This document shows, piece by piece, positions 1 through 6,482 of a stretch of DNA of 9,147 nucleotides. The first letter of the stretch is position 1; each line of letters starts with the position of its first letter. Below the pieces are notes generated by a model. That model had not been told where the DNA came from. It ran no database searches and saw only the letters and a program-made list of their open reading frames with translations. Both the position numbers and the translations under genes were made by a program. Origin of the DNA: an uncultured Chlorobiota bacterium (GTDB taxonomy: Bacteria > Bacteroidota > Kapaibacteriia > OLB7); contig CAMLOB010000121.1 of the NCBI GenBank assembly GCA_946481475.1, positions 1-9,147 of the forward strand, given 5' to 3'.

Positions 1-313
1 AGATCTCGTCATCGACGCCGGAGGAGCCGAGGCTGGCGCCGAACCGGTCGTCCCAGTACTCATCTCCCGGAGCTGACGAGCGGGCGGCAAAGGGGAGGGA
101 GGGGGTCCCGGGACCGACATCGAATGCTCCGTCCGCCTCGGAAGAAAATGCCGACCGCTTCAACGTTCCGTCCGGATTCAGATACTGTTCGATCTTCGGG
201 TGCTGCGGAGTTCGATCCTGTGCCTGAAGCATTCCCGGCAACAGAAACAGGGAGTATCCGAGAATCGCAAACGGGAGAAGTGTGCGAATGGGAAAGGCGT
301 TGCCTGATTTCAT
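1..313 (-). CDS. N-terminal part of a fourth secreted repeat protein, truncated by the window edge
   Basis: Reading the minus strand from the ATG at 313-311 gives 104 codons without a stop, running off the left edge. Residues about 11-31 form a signal peptide (hydrophobic core FAILGYSLFLLPG) with probable cleavage Ala31|Gln32. A linker of about 55 residues follows, then W-D-D-R-F-G at residues 87-92 and GSSGVDDEI. The linker shares HPKIEQ, NPDGT and YWDDRFG with the neighbouring 906 aa protein, so this is its closest paralogue in the window. By analogy the missing part should hold GGxF propeller repeats and a sorting domain. An in-frame TGA at 343-341 limits the start, and ATG 313 is the first ATG after it. 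No Shine-Dalgarno sequence is visible. Unlike the other genes it lies 421 bp behind its upstream neighbour, so it may have its own promoter. The family match is strong; the function is unknown. Confidence 0.86.
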   Translation of the reverse strand, partial: MKSGNAFPIRTLLPFAILGYSLFLLPGMLQAQDRTPQHPKIEQYLNPDGTLKRSAFSSEADGAFDVGPGTPSLPFAARSSAPGDEYWDDRFGASLGSSGVDDEI

Positions 314-427
314 AGCGTCGTCAATTTGATTTTGAACGATTCAACAGTTAGCAAAGTCGTGCCGGACGATGAGAGTGATCCCGATACGGATAGCGGATCG
401 GCGAAAGCGCCATGTCTCGTGCAAACT

Positions 428-447
428 CTCCCGATAAATTCGGGGAG
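428..447. repeat. Small inverted repeat (possible hairpin)
   Basis: CTCCCGA at 428-434 pairs with TCGGGGAG at 440-447 with one bulged G, around a 5-nt AT-rich loop. It lies about 115 bp upstream of the truncated gene's start. There is no T-run directly after it on the minus strand (AGTTTGC follows), so it is a poor terminator and could be a leader structure or chance. Confidence 0.25.
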
Positions 448-526
448 GCTCCTTTCTGTTCCATTTTTTCCGCCGTTATATTTTCGGAGTAAGATAAGAT
501 GATGCGAGACAACTTCAGAGATCTTC

Positions 527-548
527 TCCCGAGTGTGGAGGCTCGGGA
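527..548. repeat. Inverted repeat, 7-bp perfect stem
   Basis: TCCCGAG at 527-533 and CTCGGGA at 542-548 form a perfect 7-bp stem with an 8-nt loop. Neither strand has a T-run after the stem, so a classical Rho-independent terminator is not supported. It may be an RNA structure or a protein-binding dyad. Confidence 0.3.
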
Positions 549-623
549 AGATTCGAAGCTGGTGAAGGGAGGGTGATAACCGGGGCATCGGGCGTTTCGT
601 CAGGGGAAGAGGGGGGGTCGGTT

Positions 624-660
624 AAAGGGAACAATATGCCATGCCCTCCCGTTCCCCTTT
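624..660 (-). terminator. Possible terminator or stem after the 906 aa gene
   Basis: AAAGGGAAC at 624-632 pairs with GTTCCCCTTT at 651-660: nine base pairs with one bulged C and an 18-nt loop. The arms carry A and T tracts at the base in a way that could act in both directions, but only three T residues end each side. It lies 75-111 bp past the stop of the 906 aa gene in that gene's sense. The terminator role is inference; the inverted repeat itself is clear. Confidence 0.32.
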
Positions 661-722
661 CATGCGATAACCGGGTATCGACATAAGGACGATTCTGGAA
701 GAACGGAGAGAAGAACAATGAT

Positions 723-734
723 CGGGACGTCCCG
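723..734 (-). repeat. Perfect 12-bp palindrome directly after a stop codon
   Basis: CGGGACGTCCCG is its own reverse complement and abuts the TAA stop (737-735) of the 906 aa gene. As RNA it would fold into a 4-bp CGGG/CCCG stem with an ACGT loop. No T-run follows, so it may be a 3' end stabiliser, part of a weak terminator, or chance. Confidence 0.3.
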
Positions 735-3455
735 TTACTTCCGGATCAACTTTCCGGTAAGGACCGTTCTTCCGGCTGTCAGGCGCACGACATACGCTCC
801 GCTCGGGACGGATTGATCCGGTTCCCAGAGAATGCGGTGATCTCCCGCCGGAAGCCGGTTGTCGATCAGGCGGGCCACCCGTTTCCCTTCCACATCGAAC
901 AGATCGAGCGATACGTGATCGGTCGCCGTCGTCTGAAACCGGATCATCGTTCCGTCGGTGAAGGGATTCGGACTGCTCTCTTCAAGCGTCATCCGTACCT
1001 GGCCGGCTCCGGTCTCTACCGACAGGACCGGGTCGGCATAGATGCCGAAGTAGAAGGAGGATTTTCCTCCGGCCTCACCGAACGCTCCGGCGACGTAGAC
1101 GCTCTTCTCCTCGACATCAACGACGTAGACGTAGCTGTTGACGCCGCTGCCGAGATTCTGCCAGCTCTCTCCGTTCCACCGGCCGACATAGTGAACCGAA
1201 TCGCTGTGATTTCCCGTGGTGGTGAAGTTCCCTCCTGCGTAAATGTAGCGTCCGTCGGTCGAGAGGGAACTGACCATCGGGAGGAAATGATCGTCGAGGC
1301 CGGTCCCCACTCCTGTCCACTCTCCCCGCTCAAGATCCCAGGCGACGATTCTCTTTGCGGGCATGGTCCCGGCCGAGTCGAAACTTCCTCCCACATAGAC
1401 CTTGTTCTCTTTCAGGATCATGTCCCACACCACTTCATCGACTCCTTCCCCCAGCGTCATCCACTCGCCGTCTTTCCACAGGGCGATGTTCAGCGCATCC
1501 CGGGCCGGTCCGCTCAGCAGGTTCCCCGCCCCCAGAAAACGGCCACCCACGTAGACGTCGTCCCCGTGGGGGAGGATGGCGAAGACCTGTCCGTTAATTC
1601 CCCGTCCGAGCGATTCCCACGTATCGGTTGCGCTGTTCCAGCGGACGATGCTGTAGGCGGGGATTCCTCCGGCGGTGGTGAAGTCACCACCGAGATACAC
1701 GTAGTCGCCGTCAAAAGCAAATTCCGAGACGAAGTCGTTTCCGTCGGGATTCAGAGGAGAACCTTTCGATCCGAGCGTCGACCATTCGTTTGTGATCCGG
1801 TTCCACCGGACCACGTTCTTCGATTGCAGGCTCCCGACACCGTCGAACTGTCCGCCGACGTAAACCCAGTCGCCGTGAACCGCCAGAGAGAAGACGTTCC
1901 CTGAAAACTTCCCGGGCACCAGTTCCCACTTGCTCCCGTTCAGGTAGGCCAGACGATTTCCTTTCCCTTCTCCCGGCTGATTGAACACCCCTCCGACCCA
2001 TATATCCCCTTCGGCCGCGTCGAGTGCGAAGATGTTGTTCCCGGTGCCGCTTGCCAGACTGTACCAGCGGAGCCCGTCCCAGCGGGCGATACCGTCGGCC
2101 GGTTGTCCTTCGGCTCGGGTGAAGGAGCCGGCTGCATAAACGCCGCCGTCGTAGTATTCCATCGCATTGACGAATCCGTTGACTCCCTGACCGAGGCGGC
2201 TCCAGGTCAGTGTGTTGTATTTCGGATCTCCCGGAAATTCATACCAGCGGGCGACGTAGCGGACGGCGACCGGCGAGGTGGTGTAGTCTCCCGGATATGC
2301 CGAGAGGAATGTCCCTCCGACATAGAGCTCATTTCCCCGCACCGTCAGCGAGCGGACGACATTGTCCACGCCGTTCCCTTCAAGGCGTTCGACGTTGTCC
2401 GGCTCTCCGTTCTGTCCCATTATCCAGAAGAGGCCCGAGAGTCGCGTCCAGGTCGTCGTGTCGGGTCGCCACCGGGCGATATTGCTGACGATGGTGTCTC
2501 CGGCCTGAGTGAATCCTCCGGCGACGAAGACGGAACTGTCCATCACGGCGATGGCGTTGACGAATCCCTTGACTCCTCCGTCGAGTTCATGCCATTCCCC
2601 ACCGTCCCACCGGGCGATGCTTGCAGCCGCTACGCTTCCTGCCGAACTGAAGCTCCCCCCGACATAAATACCGTCCGGTCCCTTCGCAATCGCGTTGACC
2701 GTCCCCTGAATACCGCTGTCGAGCGGGAACCATCGCTTTGCAAGCACATTGTATCCGGCGATGTTCTCCATCGGCCGACCGTCGACCCTGTCGAAGACGC
2801 CGCCGACGTAGATGTTGTCGCCGTCGACACAGATCGCGTTGACGCTGGCAAAGCCGCTTGTCGCGGAGATGTCGCCGATGCCGTACCATTCTCTTCGCTG
2901 AATATCGTATGCGCCGATATTCATCATGGCCCGTCCTCCTCCGGAGTCGAATTGTCCTCCGGTATAGAGAACCCCATAGAGAATTGCCATGGCATTGACG
3001 AAGCCGTTGACGCCGTTCTGGACGCCGGGACCGATGCCGACCCGACCCCATGCCTCTCCGTTCCAGACGGTCATGTTGTTGAGGTCGAGTTCCCCCGCAC
3101 GTCTGAAGGCGCCTCCGATGTAGAGGTTCTTGCCGTCGGTCGTCATGGCGAAGATTTCGTCGTCGACGCCCGAAGAGCCGGGGGCTCCGCCGAAACGATC
3201 ATCCCAATAAATGTCATCCGGGGATGAAGCGGGACGGGCCAGGAAAGGGGAAGGAAGTTCCTGCAATGACCCCCGATTCCCGTCGATGCCGGATGGAGGG
3301 GCCGGACTTCTGAACGTTCCGTCGGGGTTCATCAGTTGTTCGATCTTCGGATGCAAAGGAGGGTGTTCCTGTGCAGTGACCGAAAGCGTTCCGCAGCAAA
3401 GGAAGAGTGCAAGTGAACAAACAAAACGAATGTAGAAGCTGTTGCCGATGCTCAT
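735..3455 (-). CDS. Secreted 14-repeat beta-propeller-like protein with T9SS type A sorting domain (906 aa)
   Basis: The start chosen is the ATG at 3455-3453. It directly precedes a signal peptide (core VCSLALFLCCGTLSV, cleavage Ala28|Gln29). The frame stays open upstream to a TTG at 3602, but that would add 49 non-secretory residues and overlap the upstream gene. Residues 30-83 are a linker with HPKIEQ and NPDGT, shared with the truncated paralogue. W84-D-D-R-F-G opens the repeat array. The invariant Phe of the 14 GGxF cores falls at residues 117, 169, 221, 269, 315, 383, 445, 491, 537, 592, 640, 692, 744 and 792. Repeats 5-7 carry insertions. Residues 827-906 are a T9SS type A sorting domain (SPNPF, LFDVEGKRV, AGDH, PSGAYVVRL). 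The protein should cross the outer membrane by T9SS and be released or surface-attached. No catalytic motif was recognised, so ligand and role are unknown. The repeat wording resembles Rax2-like and Kelch-like propellers, but I cannot confirm a family. Confidence 0.94.
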   Translation of the reverse strand: MSIGNSFYIRFVCSLALFLCCGTLSVTAQEHPPLHPKIEQLMNPDGTFRSPAPPSGIDGNRGSLQELPSPFLARPASSPDDIYWDDRFGGAPGSSGVDDEIFAMTTDGKNLYIGGAFRRAGELDLNNMTVWNGEAWGRVGIGPGVQNGVNGFVNAMAILYGVLYTGGQFDSGGGRAMMNIGAYDIQRREWYGIGDISATSGFASVNAICVDGDNIYVGGVFDRVDGRPMENIAGYNVLAKRWFPLDSGIQGTVNAIAKGPDGIYVGGSFSSAGSVAAASIARWDGGEWHELDGGVKGFVNAIAVMDSSVFVAGGFTQAGDTIVSNIARWRPDTTTWTRLSGLFWIMGQNGEPDNVERLEGNGVDNVVRSLTVRGNELYVGGTFLSAYPGDYTTSPVAVRYVARWYEFPGDPKYNTLTWSRLGQGVNGFVNAMEYYDGGVYAAGSFTRAEGQPADGIARWDGLRWYSLASGTGNNIFALDAAEGDIWVGGVFNQPGEGKGNRLAYLNGSKWELVPGKFSGNVFSLAVHGDWVYVGGQFDGVGSLQSKNVVRWNRITNEWSTLGSKGSPLNPDGNDFVSEFAFDGDYVYLGGDFTTAGGIPAYSIVRWNSATDTWESLGRGINGQVFAILPHGDDVYVGGRFLGAGNLLSGPARDALNIALWKDGEWMTLGEGVDEVVWDMILKENKVYVGGSFDSAGTMPAKRIVAWDLERGEWTGVGTGLDDHFLPMVSSLSTDGRYIYAGGNFTTTGNHSDSVHYVGRWNGESWQNLGSGVNSYVYVVDVEEKSVYVAGAFGEAGGKSSFYFGIYADPVLSVETGAGQVRMTLEESSPNPFTDGTMIRFQTTATDHVSLDLFDVEGKRVARLIDNRLPAGDHRILWEPDQSVPSGAYVVRLTAGRTVLTGKLIRK
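1038..3206 (-). repeat. Array of 14 propeller-type repeats in the 906 aa protein
   Basis: This is the DNA for residues 84-806. Core-to-core spacings are 52, 52, 48, 46, 68, 62, 46, 46, 55, 48, 52, 52 and 48 residues. The two long intervals reflect loop insertions. Several copies share the connecting phrase GFVNA (after repeats 1, 4 and 6), suggesting some internal duplication or conversion. At DNA level only short words recur; one 19-nt word, at 1667-1685, is also found at 6824-6842. Confidence 0.9.
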
Positions 3456-3588
3456 GGTCTTTGTTGAGGTTGCGGTGAAGTCTGATGATTGTTTTCCTAT
3501 CTGACCGGAAAGAGTATTTGAATATAAACGGTTGAACGCTAAAGAATGCCGGATGGATGTTCCCGCCGATACGCGATGGACACATCGA
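3456..3588. other. 133 bp gap between the 934 aa and 906 aa genes
   Basis: The gap holds an AT-rich segment (3510-3545). On the minus strand this includes TTTATATT at 3528-3521, a possible -10 type element without a recognisable -35 partner. A perfect 5-bp stem with a 4-nt loop (CGATG/CATCG, 3574-3587) sits two bases after the TAG stop of the 934 aa gene. There is no T-run, so I see no strong terminator here. Read-through from the 934 aa gene is possible, as is a weak internal promoter. Confidence 0.4.
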
Positions 3589-6393
3589 CTAATGTCTGAC
3601 AACCACCGAGCCGCTCTGTATGGTCCCGTCTCCGGTCAACTTCCATGTGTAGAGACCGGAGGGGAGACTTTCAGCGCTCCACATAATCTCATGTCGTCCT
3701 TCGGCCAGAATCCCCTCGTGCACAACCGCCGTCTGTTCTCCGGAAACACTGTAGAGAGCCAGACGAAGGTATCGGGCGTCCGGCAGGTCGAGTGAGAACC
3801 GGGCCGAGTTGACGACCGGATTGGGGAGGAGGGTGATGCCGATGCCGACCTCGGCCGTGGCCGATGCGCGGCTTCGTGCGGCGTTCTCCGGATGTATCGG
3901 AACAATTCCGTTCCCCGGCTTTGTCCAGCGTCCCAGATTCAGAGACGACTTCGCGCCGGCATAATCGAAGAATCCTCCGACGAAGACTTCATTCCCCTCC
4001 ACGGTGACCGCAAGGCCGATTGTCGTCTTCGATTCCGATTGCAGACCGCTCCCGAGTCCGACCCACGACGTACCGTCCCACCGGGCGACATGCGATGTGA
4101 ATTCTATGCCGCTGACGGTGAAGTCGCCGACGGCGTAGACCCCGTTCGGACCGACGGCGAGTGCCCGGACGAAACCGGTCATTCCCGCACCCATGGCGTA
4201 CCACTCCGTCCCATCCCACCGGGCGATATGTCCCACTCCCTCGACGTTGCCGGCCCGGCTGAAATTCCCTCCGACGTAGAGGTTCCCCTGATCGTCGGCC
4301 GCCAGGGCCATCACTTCGTTGTTGATCCCCCGTCCCAGAGCGGACCAGTTCGTTCCGTCGAATCGGGCGATGTTGTTTGCCCGGACCGATCCGGCCGCCA
4401 CGAACGTTCCGCCGATGTAGACATCCTCACCGGAGACCGCCACGGCGTTGACCCGCGTGTTGAAGCTGCTGCCGCCGATACCCCCTCCGAGGGGAGACCA
4501 GGTCTGCGTCGCCTCGTCCCATTTGGCGATGCGGTTCGCAAGTTCGCCGCCGGCCCGGATGAACTCGCCGCCGACGTACAGTTTTCCGTCGGCTGCATCG
4601 AGTGCGTAGACTGTGGAGACTGAATCATACGGGCCTCCCTGACCGTTGAGTCCGATCCCCTCATCCAGTGGAGCCCAGGAAGTCCCGTTCCACCGGGCGA
4701 CGTTGTTGGCCCGGACCCCTGCAGCGAAGTCGAAGCGTCCGCCGACGTAAACGTTCGGGCCGTCAACCGTGATGGCGCGGACGAAGGGGAGGAGGGTTGT
4801 CGAGATTGCCGAATCGATGGCGATGCCTCCTCCGAGAGGAGACCAGACCCGGGTCTGACGATTCCAGCGGGCCAGCGAGTTTGTCTTGACCAGGCCGACG
4901 GTGGAGAACCGTCCGCCGATATAGAGATAATCGTCGGTGAGAGCAACCGCATAGACCGGCCCGTTGACTCCTCCGCTTCCCGTACTCCCCTCGATTCCCT
5001 GATTCAGCGGCTTCCAGGTCTGCATCGACACGTTCCAGAGAGCGACGCCTGCTGCTGTGGCCGGACCGGCGATCCTGAACGGACCGCTCATGTAGACCTT
5101 CTCTCCGTTGGAGACGATCGACCAGACGATGCCGTCGGTTCCGTTGTTTGCTCCCTGTCCCAGCGGACGCCATGCCCCTTCGTCCCAGACCGCCACGTGA
5201 TTCGGCTCGTCGCCGGAAGGGGTGCGGAATGATCCCGAGGCGTAGATCCGTTCGCCGTCGACGTAGAGAGAGCGGACCGTATCGGTCGACCCTTCGCCAA
5301 GGGTATACCACCGTTGCAGAAGCCCGGCCCAGACGGCGATGTTGTTTGCCTGCTGTTCCCCGACCCGGTCGAAATTCCCGCCGATATACACATCGGCCCC
5401 TTTGACCTGCATCGTGAAGATGTCGACCTTGCCGGAGTTGACCTGCGGCATGCTGCCGACCGGGAGCCAGATGCTTCCGTTCCATCGGGCAAGTCCGTTC
5501 AGGGTTTCGTTGCCGGAGACGACGAAGCGTCCGGCGGCGTAGATTCCGTCGAAGCCGAAATCGATTGCCCGGACCGTTCCCATGTCGGTCGGCTGCCGGT
5601 CTCCGGCCCCTTCAAGTCCGGCTCCCATCGCTTTCCAGGAGTTCCTGCTCCAGACGGCGATATTCCGTGCAAAGAACTGCGTTCCGGCTGTGATCCCGGT
5701 TCCGACCGAGTCGAAATCTCCGCCGACATAGACATCCGAACCTTCAACGGCGATGGCATAGACGGTACCCGGGGCAGGCAGATCCCACTCGTCCCACGAG
5801 TCGACACCCCCGCCGACGCCGTTCCATTTCAGTCCGTCCCATCGGGCAAGGTTGTAGACCAGAAGTGTTCCGGCCGAGTCGAACCGGCCTCCGACATAGA
5901 CATCATCTCCGTCGACCGTAATCGCATAGACCGTTCCGTCAACTCCGTTGTTCTCATTCTCTCCTACCGAATGCCACCGGCTGCCGTCCCAGCGGGCGAT
6001 GTTCCGCGCTTCGACACCCCCGATCGTCGTGAACGATCCTCCCACGTAAATGTCGTCGCACCCGGAGAGGGCGACAACGCGAATCGAGCCGATGGTGCCG
6101 GCGGCTCCGAATCCTGCGTCCCAGTGGACATCATCCGGAAACGGGATCGGAGGGGGGGCCGAGAGGGGAGTGACCGGATCGGTGTCCCTGACAAAGCGGG
6201 GCGTTCCGTCCGGATCCAGAACGACACGCCACCCTTCGGCGTTGAAGCTCTCCTGCACAGGAGTCTTGCCGGAAATGTAGCCGTGCTCATCAACAAGGTG
6301 ATCCAGACTCTGGGCCGATAGATTCCCGTTTGCCGAGAGGATACCGAGACCGAGTCCGAGGAGAGTGAAGCAGATGGTCTTTATCGTTGACAT
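3589..6393 (-). CDS. Secreted 14-repeat beta-propeller-like protein with T9SS type A sorting domain (934 aa)
   Basis: The ATG at 6393 is the first after an in-frame TGA at 6402-6400 and begins a signal peptide (core ICFTLLGLGLGILSA, cleavage Ala27|Gln28). Residues 28-88 form an N-terminal region (LVDEHGYISGK, WRVVLDPDGTPRFV) that differs from the HPKIEQ linker of the 906 aa protein. A Pro-rich stretch, then W91-D-A-G-F-G, leads into the repeats. The invariant Phe of the 14 cores is at residues 121, 171, 227, 290, 341, 389, 439, 496, 554, 611, 664, 711, 758 and 809. Residues about 825-854 are a linker. Residues 855-934 are the sorting domain (LPNPVVNSARF, ALYSVSGEQT, PSGLYTWKL). It lies 89 bp behind the 821 aa gene and 133 bp ahead of the 906 aa gene, possibly co-transcribed. 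Expected to be T9SS-exported. No enzyme motif was recognised, and function is unknown. Confidence 0.95.
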   Translation of the reverse strand: MSTIKTICFTLLGLGLGILSANGNLSAQSLDHLVDEHGYISGKTPVQESFNAEGWRVVLDPDGTPRFVRDTDPVTPLSAPPPIPFPDDVHWDAGFGAAGTIGSIRVVALSGCDDIYVGGSFTTIGGVEARNIARWDGSRWHSVGENENNGVDGTVYAITVDGDDVYVGGRFDSAGTLLVYNLARWDGLKWNGVGGGVDSWDEWDLPAPGTVYAIAVEGSDVYVGGDFDSVGTGITAGTQFFARNIAVWSRNSWKAMGAGLEGAGDRQPTDMGTVRAIDFGFDGIYAAGRFVVSGNETLNGLARWNGSIWLPVGSMPQVNSGKVDIFTMQVKGADVYIGGNFDRVGEQQANNIAVWAGLLQRWYTLGEGSTDTVRSLYVDGERIYASGSFRTPSGDEPNHVAVWDEGAWRPLGQGANNGTDGIVWSIVSNGEKVYMSGPFRIAGPATAAGVALWNVSMQTWKPLNQGIEGSTGSGGVNGPVYAVALTDDYLYIGGRFSTVGLVKTNSLARWNRQTRVWSPLGGGIAIDSAISTTLLPFVRAITVDGPNVYVGGRFDFAAGVRANNVARWNGTSWAPLDEGIGLNGQGGPYDSVSTVYALDAADGKLYVGGEFIRAGGELANRIAKWDEATQTWSPLGGGIGGSSFNTRVNAVAVSGEDVYIGGTFVAAGSVRANNIARFDGTNWSALGRGINNEVMALAADDQGNLYVGGNFSRAGNVEGVGHIARWDGTEWYAMGAGMTGFVRALAVGPNGVYAVGDFTVSGIEFTSHVARWDGTSWVGLGSGLQSESKTTIGLAVTVEGNEVFVGGFFDYAGAKSSLNLGRWTKPGNGIVPIHPENAARSRASATAEVGIGITLLPNPVVNSARFSLDLPDARYLRLALYSVSGEQTAVVHEGILAEGRHEIMWSAESLPSGLYTWKLTGDGTIQSGSVVVRH
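3925..6123 (-). repeat. Array of 14 propeller-type repeats in the 934 aa protein
   Basis: This is the DNA for residues 91-823. Core spacings are 50, 56, 63, 51, 48, 50, 57, 58, 57, 53, 47, 47 and 51 residues, so loops are longer on average than in the 821 aa protein. Insertions lie mainly between the W-x-x-L-G-x-G and V-x-A-I strands, for example after repeats 2, 3, 7, 8 and 9. The full N-(N/I)-IARWDG signature is best kept in repeats 1, 2, 9, 11 and 12. Confidence 0.9.
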
Positions 6394-6482
6394 AACAATT
6401 CAAGGTTCAAGTTCTCTGTTGCTGGCTGCGATTACGTGTGATCCCTGTTGATTCCCGTTCAATCCGAAAGTCGTCGGCAAGG
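6394..6482. other. 89 bp gap between the 821 aa and 934 aa genes
   Basis: No promoter or terminator is apparent. A weak 4-bp stem (CCGA/TCGG, 6464-6477) lies a few bases past the TAG stop of the 821 aa gene. On the minus strand, CTTGAA occurs twice close together just upstream of the 934 aa start. No Shine-Dalgarno sequence is present. The short gap fits co-transcription of the two genes. Confidence 0.4.

Larger units (their letters stand above)
314..734. other. 421 bp intergenic region rich in short inverted repeats
   Basis: This gap separates the stop of the 906 aa gene from the start of the truncated paralogue. I see no convincing gene in it. It contains a palindrome at 723-734, a stem at 624-632/651-660, a hairpin at 527-548 and a smaller one at 428-447, each listed separately. 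A 10-nt direct repeat, GATAACCGGG, occurs at 575-584 and 666-675. An AT-richer patch lies at about 463-500. No clear -35/-10 pair and no TAnnTTTG-type Bacteroidota promoter box was found. The region probably holds the end of one transcript and the leader of the next. Confidence 0.6.

Noticed and set aside
310..588. 92-codon minus-strand frame whose TGA overlaps the truncated gene's ATG (ATGA)
   Set aside because: The ATGA overlap is tempting as translational coupling. However, the protein has no recognisable domain or secretion signal, its DNA contains two of the intergenic hairpins, and no ribosome binding site is seen.
515..718. 67-codon minus-strand frame in the intergenic gap
   Set aside because: It is proline- and serine-rich with no domain, and it covers an inverted repeat. 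It is probably a chance frame.
3456..3602. Extension of the 906 aa gene to a TTG at 3602, giving 955 codons and a 14-base overlap with the 934 aa gene
   Set aside because: The extra 49 residues are polar and would bury the signal peptide inside the protein. The ATG at 3455 gives a normal secreted N-terminus like the truncated paralogue.
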